Shown here: one piece after another, positions 53,256-60,568 of the stretch | How the letters are laid out: the number at the start of each line of letters is the position of its first letter | Numbering within the stretch: the first letter of the stretch is position 1 | Assembly (NCBI GenBank): GCA_030149295.1 | Contig: JASBRV010000067.1 | Coordinates: 37,199 to 101,198 of the forward strand | DNA length: 64,000 nucleotides | Reading direction: 5' to 3' | Origin: Bacteriovoracales bacterium | Lineage (GTDB): Bacteria; Bdellovibrionota; Bacteriovoracia; Bacteriovoracales; Bacteriovoracaceae | Notes under the pieces: generated by a model | Database searches by the model: none | What the model was told of the DNA's origin: nothing | The model's input: the letters and a program-made list of their open reading frames with translations, nothing else | Translations under genes and position numbers: made by a program

Positions 53256-55193
53256 ATGAAAAGAACAAGGTCGTTCCCCACATTGCTCATACTTGCTATT
53301 CTCCTCCTCTCAGGAGGCTCTTCTTGCGTTCAAGAAGGAGGGGGCAGTGAGAACTCTAGTCGCTTCAGCTCAAGAGACCCAGGTCAAGCAAGTGACAACA
53401 CAACCGACATCCCCAATGAAGTTAACGGCGCTGGTCCAGGTGACGGGAGTGTGGGAAATATTTCCGATGAAATTCTTGAAGGTGGTATCGCCGACCTTCG
53501 CCATATCATTGATCCTTTTAGTGGAACTTATAAAACAAAAGTCACTATCCCAAAAAACTACAAAGGCTTTCTCTACTTATCAGGGCTAAATATATCAGGC
53601 CTTACAGACAAGCTTGTTTCTGTTCGTTTTCGCTTTGGTCGAGAAAGAGAAGAAATTGTGATACCCGCAACCATTGGTGTCGCTACGGGAATCACGCCAC
53701 AAACAAATGTTAAAGTTCTCATCTTAGATTTGGAGGACCAACCTTTTCAGGACCTGCGCCTCCCTTATGACCTTTATGATTATAACGATTACGACTCAAG
53801 TGGAAATGGGATTGAGTTTGAATCTGGTGACAGCATGCAAGAGCCCACCACAGATCCAAGAAACTCCGGTCTTTACTGTCGTGGTCTAAGATTAGAAGAC
53901 GATCCCACCTTTTCCATCAGCACCTCTAACGATAAGTGTGATACTGCTGGTGAGACTTGCTTATATTCTTATGCAAAGATTTTGGACTCAGGACTTTATT
54001 ACAATGATGGCACCAATGACCTGGCGCTCACTCCCTCTGAGCCTCAAATTGACTTAAGTGGAAATGGCTATAATACGCAAAGCCAAGATGAGCTCATTAA
54101 GAAATGCTTACCGGATAGTAATGTTGCTTCTGATATAAATAATGTTCTTCCCGGTGCCGGTTTAACCACTGTCTCTTTTGGCTCTGATGTTTTTGGTGGC
54201 ACTTATGAGTATAGAGGTCCCTACAGACCTATCAATGTTAATGAGTGGGAAATATCAGGCACAGCGATTTATAGTGATGTGGCCACGCTTGAGCCCACCG
54301 GAATTTTTCAAAAAATCAACTCACTTAGCCCAAGCTTTCAAGAGGGTGGTTACAAGAGTTTTCTTTTCCCAAGAAGTGGCCGCCTCGATCTTCGCTCAGG
54401 TGTTGAGTATGTTGGTTTTACCGACCCCGTCAATCCTTCAAGAAGTGTGAGAAGCCTCGTTAGCTCTGGTGATAGCAATCTTGTTGATGGCTGTAATCTT
54501 AGAGTCGCCAGCTATAAAGCCGCTAGTGGCACTTCTAATAGCGCCAATGAAAGTATCTCAAGCTGCACCGTCACCGCTACAGTAGATCTCATCTATACCG
54601 ACCCAGAAACTAGCGAACTCAAAACGATCACTTCTTCAAATGAGATCAAACTCCAAATCACTCGCGCATCAGAGACTGACTTTGAAGGAAATGAAGTGCG
54701 ATACAGTGCTCTCACCAAATGCTCCAACAGCAATGCTTGTGGCTCTGGAGAATGCTGTTTTAATGAGAGATGCTGGTCAAAGAATCTGGTCTCTCAGTGC
54801 CTAGAAGATGTTCCTGGAGAAGGAAATTTCAATACCGGTGAAACATGTCAAAGTGATTTTCAATGCGCGAGTTTGTGCTGCTCTACGACTTCTAATACTT
54901 GTGCTCCTCACAATGCTGATATTGATGTTCTTTGTAGTAAGTCTCCTGGACAAGCTTGCGTCACTAAGGAATTTTGCCGTAAAGAGAATATTCCCACCTG
55001 CTTTATTGTTAGAACGGGAACCAACAGCCAAGGTCAGGTAACTTGTACCAGACGCTGTTACAATGTCCCCACTTTTGGCGATTGCACTAATGGTGTTTGT
55101 GTACCGCCACAAATACCCGATGTTCCTCCCTTTGATCCCGAGAATCCTGACTGTACAGGACCGGATGTCATTGACCCGCCAACAAACCTTTAA
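53256..55193 (+). CDS. Large secreted lipoprotein with Cys-rich C-terminal domain
   Basis: 645 residues with a lipoprotein signal ending SGGSSC (Cys24), a Ser/Gly/Asn/Asp-rich linker, a beta-rich middle (about 80-470), and a C-terminal Cys-rich part (about 480-620) with closely spaced pairs such as CGSGECCFNERC and CASLCCSTTSNTC, resembling small disulfide-rich modules found in animal and myxobacterial secreted proteins. It ends in a Pro-rich tail (PQIPDVPPFDPENP). No enzymatic motif. It is probably exposed at the cell surface and stabilised by disulfides, for adhesion or binding; function unknown. No named family recognised. It stands alone. Confidence 0.8.
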   Translation: MKRTRSFPTLLILAILLLSGGSSCVQEGGGSENSSRFSSRDPGQASDNTTDIPNEVNGAGPGDGSVGNISDEILEGGIADLRHIIDPFSGTYKTKVTIPKNYKGFLYLSGLNISGLTDKLVSVRFRFGREREEIVIPATIGVATGITPQTNVKVLILDLEDQPFQDLRLPYDLYDYNDYDSSGNGIEFESGDSMQEPTTDPRNSGLYCRGLRLEDDPTFSISTSNDKCDTAGETCLYSYAKILDSGLYYNDGTNDLALTPSEPQIDLSGNGYNTQSQDELIKKCLPDSNVASDINNVLPGAGLTTVSFGSDVFGGTYEYRGPYRPINVNEWEISGTAIYSDVATLEPTGIFQKINSLSPSFQEGGYKSFLFPRSGRLDLRSGVEYVGFTDPVNPSRSVRSLVSSGDSNLVDGCNLRVASYKAASGTSNSANESISSCTVTATVDLIYTDPETSELKTITSSNEIKLQITRASETDFEGNEVRYSALTKCSNSNACGSGECCFNERCWSKNLVSQCLEDVPGEGNFNTGETCQSDFQCASLCCSTTSNTCAPHNADIDVLCSKSPGQACVTKEFCRKENIPTCFIVRTGTNSQGQVTCTRRCYNVPTFGDCTNGVCVPPQIPDVPPFDPENPDCTGPDVIDPPTNL

Positions 55194-55245
55194 TAAAGTC
55201 ATTTAAGATGAAATTTATCCCAAATGTTAATGAGGAGTGATCATT

Positions 55246-55668
55246 ATGATCCCTGAACTAGAAGATTGTGTGCTTGATCATATTGCTATTGCTGTACCCG
55301 AAATTGAATCGGCCAAAAAAGTCTATGAAGACCTCGGTCTTGTCTTCTCAGAAGAGAGAGAGGTCGTCAAAGAACAAGGGGTTACTACTGCTTTTGCTCA
55401 TGTCGATAAGAATGCTCACATTGAGCTTCTTGAACCCTATGGCGAAAGTGGCCCCATTCACAGGTACTTAGAGAAAAAAGGGCCTGGTATTCATCATCTA
55501 TGTTTTAAAGTTAAGGATGTCGCCCAGACATGCCGTAATTTAAAGGAAAAGGGTTACATTCTTTTAAATGAATTGCCCGTTTCTGGTGCCAACAACTGCT
55601 TAGTCAACTTTCTTCACCCTAAAAGCACAGGTGGAGTGTTAATCGAAGTTTCCCAGCCCAAGGCCTAA
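55246..55668 (+). CDS. mce: Methylmalonyl-CoA epimerase (VOC family)
   Basis: 140 residues, a single vicinal-oxygen-chelate pair of modules. LDHIAIAVPEIESAKKVYEDLGL, EQGVTTAFAHV, IELLEPYGESGPIHRYLEKKGPGIHHLCF and FLHPKSTGGVLIEVSQ are the standard epimerase motifs, with the metal ligands His in LDHI and IHHL and Glu in LIEVSQ. Converts (S)- to (R)-methylmalonyl-CoA in propionate and branched amino-acid catabolism. The start at 55246 is 8 bases after GAGGAG; the GTG at 55237 is inside that site. Methylmalonyl-CoA mutase is not in the window. Confidence 0.93.
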   Translation: MIPELEDCVLDHIAIAVPEIESAKKVYEDLGLVFSEEREVVKEQGVTTAFAHVDKNAHIELLEPYGESGPIHRYLEKKGPGIHHLCFKVKDVAQTCRNLKEKGYILLNELPVSGANNCLVNFLHPKSTGGVLIEVSQPKA

Positions 55669-55686
55669 GACCTAGGAGGATTCATT

Positions 55687-56451
55687 ATGCAAATGCAATT
55701 TCCCACCATGAGTCCCCTCAACAAAGGCTTGGTTATTGCTTTTGTTTCTTCCTTCCTTCTTAATACAGTTTTGGCCAAATTCGCTTCATTTTCCCTCATT
55801 CCATTTTTTGGTTTAAGCGGCGGCGCCATCATGCAGGGAAAGATCTGGAGCTTAGTGACCTATGCTCTTTTTCCCAGTGGTCTTATGGAGTGCCTCTTCG
55901 ACGGTCTTATCTTTTGGTTTATTGGCAGTGAACTTGAAAATATGTGGGGTCCAAGGCGTTATGTTTATTTTCTTTTAACGACCATTCTTGGCGGTGCCCT
56001 CATTTTTCTCATTGTAAGCTTTCTCTTTTTTTATAATAGCTCACTCTTTGGCTACCCCATCGCAGGCCCCGCTGGAGTCGCCTCCACCATGTGTGTCGCC
56101 TATGGAGTGCTCTTTCCCAATAGGACTATGTACTTCTTTTTCTTTCCCATGCAGGCCAAGTGGTTTGTCATCCTCCTCATTGGCATGAACCTCTATCACG
56201 GTCTTCTCAGTCACAGTGGGCTACTTGCTTGGTCTCAGCTAGGGGCCATGGCCTCTGGTTTTGTTTGGATGATGATGGTGAGTAATCCTCAACTCAAAAG
56301 TCTTTTTCAAGGAAGTGGAGTGGCAAAAGAGCCCTACCGCTCGCGAAGAAAAGGTAAGAAAGTGAGCCATTTGCATATTGTGGAGGATCCCAAACAGCAT
56401 CAAGAGGAAAGCGATGACGAAGATGATCAAGGACCGCCTACCTACCACTAA
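55687..56451 (+). CDS. Rhomboid-family membrane protein without catalytic residues
   Basis: 254 residues with six transmembrane helices in rhomboid order: IWSLVTYALFPSG, FWFIGSELENMWGPRRYVYFLL, then a core where GxSG is replaced by GPAG (AGPAGVAST) and the catalytic His of the final helix is replaced (AWSQLGAMASG). The His residues of helix 2 are missing too. So it keeps the rhomboid fold but cannot act as a serine protease, like derlins and iRhoms. The C-terminal tail is basic then acidic (SRRKGKK and EESDDEDD). AGGAGG precedes the ATG. Probably cotranscribed with mce, 18 bases upstream. Confidence 0.85.
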   Translation: MQMQFPTMSPLNKGLVIAFVSSFLLNTVLAKFASFSLIPFFGLSGGAIMQGKIWSLVTYALFPSGLMECLFDGLIFWFIGSELENMWGPRRYVYFLLTTILGGALIFLIVSFLFFYNSSLFGYPIAGPAGVASTMCVAYGVLFPNRTMYFFFFPMQAKWFVILLIGMNLYHGLLSHSGLLAWSQLGAMASGFVWMMMVSNPQLKSLFQGSGVAKEPYRSRRKGKKVSHLHIVEDPKQHQEESDDEDDQGPPTYH

Positions 56452-56562
56452 CGCAAGACATAAAAATAATTCTCCTTTTTACTGCCTCCTTGATGACCCT
56501 GTGGACAAAAGACTTCAAGCCGCGCTATATTGAGCCATCTTAATTTTAAAAAAGGTGAAAAT

Positions 56563-56730
56563 ATGCGCTTAGCTCGTGCTCTTGAAGACAAAAAATATGA
56601 CGTTCGTCTCCGCGATAAACTCGTTGCCGATAAAAAATTAGAACACAAAGACGTTGAGTCTTACTTAAAGAACCTGGATGACGATACCAATCGTCAGACC
56701 ACGACCAAAGAAGCAGAAGAAAATAAGTAA
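56563..56730 (+). CDS. Small charged protein, unknown function
   Basis: 55 residues: MRLARALEDKKYDVRLRDKLVADKKL then a polar Asp/Thr/Glu tail. AAAGGTG stands 8 bases ahead of the ATG at 56563. It is helical and highly charged, with no recognised family. It overlaps the following M24 gene by 53 bases in another frame. The codons look natural and the ribosome-binding site is good, so I regard it as real. Confidence 0.65.
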   Translation: MRLARALEDKKYDVRLRDKLVADKKLEHKDVESYLKNLDDDTNRQTTTKEAEENK

Positions 56731-57355
56731 TCCTGAGGCCGTAGGCCAAAGCTTTGATTTCAAAAAATTCTTTCAGGCCCGTGAGCTCGCTCATGGGCTT
56801 TTGTCGTTATGTGCCTCAAAAGCTCAAGAAGGCATGACAGAGAATCAACTTCAAGAGTTGCTTTTAAAAAAAGCCAAAGAGATGGGTGTCGAGAGATGGT
56901 GGCATCCTAGTAAAATTCGCTTCGCTCAAAATACGAGCCTCTCCTTTAAAGACAAATCCCTTGAGGGAGTAAGTATACGAAAGGGAGACACTTTCTTTTT
57001 AGATATAGGTCCTGTCTTTGATGGCCACGAAGCCGATTACGGCCAGACTTACCGCTTAGGAGATCCCACCTTTAAAAATCCCGCAGAGATGGTCTTTCAC
57101 CAATGCAAAAAGATTTGGAAAGAAAAGGGACTTAAGGGAGATGAGCTTTATCAAAAAGCACAAAGCTTCGCCAAAGAATTTGACCTCTCACTCAACCCCA
57201 AAATGGCCGGTCATAGGCTCAGTGACTTTCCCCATGCTCTTCATCACAAAGGCTCCTTAGGCTCATTTCATCAATCACCTAGTGCAAACCTATGGATTCT
57301 TGAGATTCATTTGATTGGAGAGAATGAAGGTTTTTTCTTTGAAGACCTCCTTTAA
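56678..57355 (+). CDS. M24-family metallopeptidase (methionine-aminopeptidase fold)
   Basis: 225 residues of pita-bread fold. Metal ligands are present: Asp and Asp in FFLDIGPVFDGHEADYGQTY, His in AGHRLSDFPH, Glu in LEIHLIGE and the final Glu in FFFEDLL. The GHxxG of true methionine aminopeptidase is GHRLS here, so it could be an M24 relative such as an Xaa-Pro peptidase or creatinase-like enzyme rather than MetAP. Starting at ATG 56678 creates a 53-base overlap with the preceding small gene; no later ATG occurs before the conserved region. Cytoplasmic. The substrate is not determined. Confidence 0.82.
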   Translation: MTIPIVRPRPKKQKKISNPEAVGQSFDFKKFFQARELAHGLLSLCASKAQEGMTENQLQELLLKKAKEMGVERWWHPSKIRFAQNTSLSFKDKSLEGVSIRKGDTFFLDIGPVFDGHEADYGQTYRLGDPTFKNPAEMVFHQCKKIWKEKGLKGDELYQKAQSFAKEFDLSLNPKMAGHRLSDFPHALHHKGSLGSFHQSPSANLWILEIHLIGENEGFFFEDLL

Positions 57356-57506
57356 AGGCTTCGAAGTATCTGAAATCACTAATTTAAAAAATGAAATTTA
57401 ACTAGTTTTTATACGGCCCCCTCACTTTTTTTCAAAATATCCCTGCCAAATGGAAATTCTTCTAGACTATCCCCACTACCAATTTATCAAGTTTTAGGAG
57501 AACACA

Positions 57507-58352
57507 ATGAATTTGAATGGAAAATTAGCTAGTGCCCTGACCCTCGCGGCTTTAACCCTCTCGAGTGCCCAAGCCATTGGAACAGCTGTTTTAAGCGGTA
57601 GTTACCAAATAGAAGATGATATCCACAAGACTTTCTACTTCACCCCAACTAGGGCCAATCTTTTTGAAGAAGATGCTACTGATCCGGCCAACCTAAGACT
57701 TTCTCAAGATACACTAAGAGAGATCGTGCGTGCTGATGTTGAAAAGGAAATGACGAAATACTCAAATTCAGGGCTCGCCTCAAAAGGAACCCTAAGAAAT
57801 ACGGATTCTATTACCAATAAGATTATGTGGGCAGCTGAATGCACCGGTAATGATCCCATTGTCCTTGCTTCAATTATTGGAAACGAATCTGCTTACTGCT
57901 TTTTCACAAAAAGCCTTGGTGGCGGCGGAGACTCTGGATGTGGTCAATTTGTCGGTACGGCGATTAAAGCCCTCAAGCAAGCGACAGGTAATGCCAAAGA
58001 AGAAGTTTATAGACAAGTAACCGAACCCGTTCAGGCCATGGCCGAAAGATGTTCTCGAGGATCAAGCTTTGTTGAGCCCAACTCTCTTAAAAACTTTTTT
58101 GCAAAATCTACTGACGCTATCAAGGCAGACCTTGTGGCAGGAAAAAACCTATCACTTGATATCATGTCGACGGCCATATTCCTTAAGATCCTATACGCCT
58201 CAGCTAAGGGTGAGTACTACAATCCTGAAGTAGAAAGACGCGCCATCTGGAGATACAACGGTGGTGGAGTAAAAAAATACAACGAACATGTTTATATCAA
58301 CAGAGCTTGTAAACTAAACTCAGATATGGCCCATTGTCCTACTGAAATTTAA
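57507..58352 (+). CDS. Secreted lytic-transglycosylase-like (SLT fold) protein
   Basis: 281 residues with a signal peptide (about 1-23, ending SAQA). The central part follows the SLT pattern: VLASIIGNESAYCFF, where Glu127 would be catalytic, then SGCGQF in place of the usual GLMQ motif, and later RYNGGGVKKYNEHVY in place of AYNGG. Four of the Cys residues may form disulfides. It should cleave glycan strands of peptidoglycan in the periplasm or outside; sequence is divergent, so assignment rests on motif order. AGGAG precedes the ATG. Its terminator lies inside the convergent folA gene. Confidence 0.72.
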   Translation: MNLNGKLASALTLAALTLSSAQAIGTAVLSGSYQIEDDIHKTFYFTPTRANLFEEDATDPANLRLSQDTLREIVRADVEKEMTKYSNSGLASKGTLRNTDSITNKIMWAAECTGNDPIVLASIIGNESAYCFFTKSLGGGGDSGCGQFVGTAIKALKQATGNAKEEVYRQVTEPVQAMAERCSRGSSFVEPNSLKNFFAKSTDAIKADLVAGKNLSLDIMSTAIFLKILYASAKGEYYNPEVERRAIWRYNGGGVKKYNEHVYINRACKLNSDMAHCPTEI

Positions 58353-58855
58353 TTCTTCTCTAACTCAAAGAACTCCCAGTCAATGGGAGTTTCTTCGTTA
58401 GAATTTTTAGGCACTTTAAAGTGCCTTTTTTTATGCCAAGAATAATTTTCGTGAGGTGGAAAATAAGCGTCGCCTGGTTGATCAATATCGACGATAGATA
58501 AATATAAAGTATCAATTAATGGCATAAAAGTGCGATAAATTTCCTCTCCCCCTAAGACAAAAAGTTCAGTCTCTCCCCTATCTCTGGCAAACTCAATGGC
58601 TTCCTGAGGTGAATAGAAAATAGAAGACTCGCATTCATAATCGCAATTTCGGGTGAGTACGAGGGCCTTTTCCATATTAAGTTTATGGTGGGAGCCATCA
58701 TAATTTTTGCGACCAATCACAAAATAATGGTCCCCTAAAAGACCCCTGTAATGATTGAATTCACTTGGGATATGCCACATCATTTGGTTGTCTAACCCAA
58801 TCACACGATTTTTTCCCATAGCGACGATACTCGCGACTTTCATTTTTTTTGTCAT
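58349..58855 (-). CDS. folA: Dihydrofolate reductase
   Basis: 168 residues. ASIVAMGKNRVIGLDNQMMWHIPSEF holds the substrate pocket, with Glu where E. coli has Asp27; then FVIGRKNYDGS and LFVLGGEEIYRTFMPLIDTLYLS with the conserved GG. Reduces dihydrofolate to tetrahydrofolate with NADPH. Asp/Glu at the proton-donor site is allowed in the family. The start could be ATG 58855 or the ATG four codons later. No clear ribosome-binding site; TACTAT lies 6 bases upstream. Only 18 bases separate it from the divergent DUF2237 gene. Confidence 0.94.
   Translation of the reverse strand: MTKKMKVASIVAMGKNRVIGLDNQMMWHIPSEFNHYRGLLGDHYFVIGRKNYDGSHHKLNMEKALVLTRNCDYECESSIFYSPQEAIEFARDRGETELFVLGGEEIYRTFMPLIDTLYLSIVDIDQPGDAYFPPHENYSWHKKRHFKVPKNSNEETPIDWEFFELEKN
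58409..58432 (+). terminator. Terminator of the SLT-like gene, embedded in folA
   Basis: AGGCACTTTAAAGTGCCT is a perfect palindrome followed by seven T and an A on the plus strand, 57 bases after the SLT-like stop codon. It lies within the coding sequence of the convergent folA gene, on its antisense strand. An additional stem, AACTCCCA with TGGGAGTT at 58371-58391, is nearer but lacks a T run. Confidence 0.8.
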
Positions 58856-58860
58856 GAGCC

Positions 58861-58866
58861 TATAGT
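58861..58866 (+). promoter_or_regulatory. Candidate -10 element for the DUF2237 gene
   Basis: TATAGT (5/6) ends 7 bases before the ATG at 58874. There is no ribosome-binding site, and the divergent folA start lies just 18 bases away, so the mRNA must be leaderless or nearly so. Confidence 0.4.
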
Positions 58867-58873
58867 AATCTTA

Positions 58874-59230
58874 ATGGAAAAAAATGTCCTTGGAAAAGAG
58901 TTAGAAAGCTGTAGCTGCTCCCCTATGACCGGCTGGTTTCGAGATGGCCTATGTCGTACTGACTTTAATGATACAGGCGTCCACACGGTATGCTGCTTAT
59001 TGACCGATGAGTTTCTTGAATTTTCTCGTTCGCGTGGCAATGATCTAAGCACCCCACGACCAGAGTTTGATTTTCCTGGTCTTAAAAGTGGTGATAAATG
59101 GTGTGTTTGTGCTGGTCGCTGGCTTGAAGCCTATAAAGTAGGTATGGCCTGTAAGGTTGACTTGAGCGCTACTCATGAAGAGACGCTGGCCATTATTCCT
59201 ATTGAGTTCCTACAAGAAATGAAAGCCTAA
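58874..59230 (+). CDS. DUF2237 family protein
   Basis: 118 residues, a full-length DUF2237 protein: NVLGKELESCSCSPMTGWFRDGLCRTDF, HTVCCLLTDEFLEFSRSRGNDLSTPRPEF and GLKSGDKWCVCAGRWLEA. Several conserved Cys residues (in ESCSCS, GLCRT, TVCC and WCVCA) suggest metal binding or a redox role; function is unknown. Family is widespread in bacteria. Cytoplasmic. Overlaps the next convergent gene by 4 bases. Confidence 0.92.
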   Translation: MEKNVLGKELESCSCSPMTGWFRDGLCRTDFNDTGVHTVCCLLTDEFLEFSRSRGNDLSTPRPEFDFPGLKSGDKWCVCAGRWLEAYKVGMACKVDLSATHEETLAIIPIEFLQEMKA

Positions 59231-59901
59231 GCCGTCTTTTTACGATGATCCTCCACAAGAGAATACGCGTATTCAAAAAGACAGCCTTCACAATAAAGGT
59301 AGAGGAAACTGCTGATTGGAATCAAAAGATAGCTGGCACTAGATTCCATTTGGCCGGTTAGACCGAGATGAATGAGACTTGGAAAAAAAGGAACGATTCC
59401 CCCAAAAACGACGATCAAGATAAGAGTCTGTAAAAAACGTGGCCAAAAAAGCTCTTTACTTAAAAAGAAAATCTTTCCACGGTAATCCGGATAAATGACG
59501 GCTAGCATAGGCGCTAGGTAGAAAACGACTAAGGCCATTAGCCCAGGAATCAGCAATAAAAGGCTACCCACGAGAGTGGCAAGAAACCAAAAAACTGTTT
59601 GTAAAAAGAAGCCAAAGGTTAAAAGAACTCCCTCCCCTACAATTTTCCCTCCTGAAAAAGTAATTCCCTGTTTTTTTAGATTGAGGGAATGAAGAAAGAA
59701 GACGTTAAAGAACACCAGCATTAATTCAAAAACAACTTGCACCATTTGTGCTTCTTGCTCACTCATCCCCTGGCGATACCAAAAGGAAAAAAGACTAACT
59801 CCTGAAAATAAGGCCCAGAAAAAAACGAGAAGTTTCTTCTCTTGCTTAAGAAAGTCTGAAGCCTGTCTCAAATGATCGATGGGATTAAGTGAAGGATTCA
59901 A
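59227..59901 (-). CDS. Polytopic membrane protein, unknown function
   Basis: 224 residues with about six transmembrane helices, including LLLLIPGLMALVVFYLAPMLAVI, a pattern shared by YciC (UPF0259)-type and glycerophosphodiesterase-membrane-domain proteins. It starts at TTG 59901 with GAGGA ahead; there is no suitable ATG nearby. It overlaps the asparaginase gene by 17 bases, so the two are cotranscribed. The C-terminus is basic (EDHRKKTA). Family assignment is weak. Confidence 0.75.
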   Translation of the reverse strand: MNPSLNPIDHLRQASDFLKQEKKLLVFFWALFSGVSLFSFWYRQGMSEQEAQMVQVVFELMLVFFNVFFLHSLNLKKQGITFSGGKIVGEGVLLTFGFFLQTVFWFLATLVGSLLLLIPGLMALVVFYLAPMLAVIYPDYRGKIFFLSKELFWPRFLQTLILIVVFGGIVPFFPSLIHLGLTGQMESSASYLLIPISSFLYLYCEGCLFEYAYSLVEDHRKKTA

Positions 59902-60427
59902 AGGTCCTCTTCTCTTTATTTTTTCTCACATTGGGAAGTTCAAAAATTCGATTATGAAAGGAAATATAAACACCTGGCGCCAAGATATTAGCCGAAAGTA
60001 AAGCTTCAGTTACATTTTGACTGGCGTCACTATCTTCAAAGCCCATAGGTTTCATGGCCCCAGTAAAAACAACAGGCACTTTAAGCTTGCCAGTTTTTCC
60101 CAGTTTTTCATAAATCAGGCTGGCCGTTTTAGCCATAGTGTCAGTGCCATGAAGAACGACAATCGGTTTTTCTTTAGCGAGGTGACTCTCTAGTGTCTTG
60201 AGGATGAGGGTACGATCGTAGTCTGTCATATGAAGACTATCTTTTGCCATAAGGGAAAAAACATGAATTCGCGTATAAGGTAATCTCAGTCGCTTCAAAA
60301 TACGGTCTCTAATTTGGCTTTCACGATTAGCTAGAGAGCCATCGAATTCATCGTAAGACTTTTCAATTGTGCCACCCGTCGTCATAACGAGCACGTCTTT
60401 GTACCTATTTTCTCCACTATTTTCCAT
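59885..60427 (-). CDS. Half-length asparaginase-like protein
   Basis: 180 residues, only the N-terminal domain of type I/II asparaginases. The nucleophile motif TGGTIE (17-22), HGTDTMAKTA (Thr and Asp of the second site) and the Lys in VFTGAMKP are all present, so the catalytic set of one subunit is complete. Asparaginases have about 330 residues and a second domain that completes the neighbouring active site; here that is lacking. Asparaginase-domain proteins of 160-180 residues form a known group of unclear function. ATG 60427 is chosen: a longer frame starting at 60604 would overlap htpG and lacks conservation. Confidence 0.85.
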   Translation of the reverse strand: MENSGENRYKDVLVMTTGGTIEKSYDEFDGSLANRESQIRDRILKRLRLPYTRIHVFSLMAKDSLHMTDYDRTLILKTLESHLAKEKPIVVLHGTDTMAKTASLIYEKLGKTGKLKVPVVFTGAMKPMGFEDSDASQNVTEALLSANILAPGVYISFHNRIFELPNVRKNKEKRTFESFT

Positions 60428-60568
60428 GGGCCTAAGATAGCCTAAAAAGTTGAAATCAAAAAGTTTTAGGAAGATTTTCTTTTTCTCTGGGGTTGACTCT
60501 CCCTCCACCACTACCATCTTTTCAGGGAATAATTTTGATAACTTACCAATAGCAACAAGGGTTGATCT

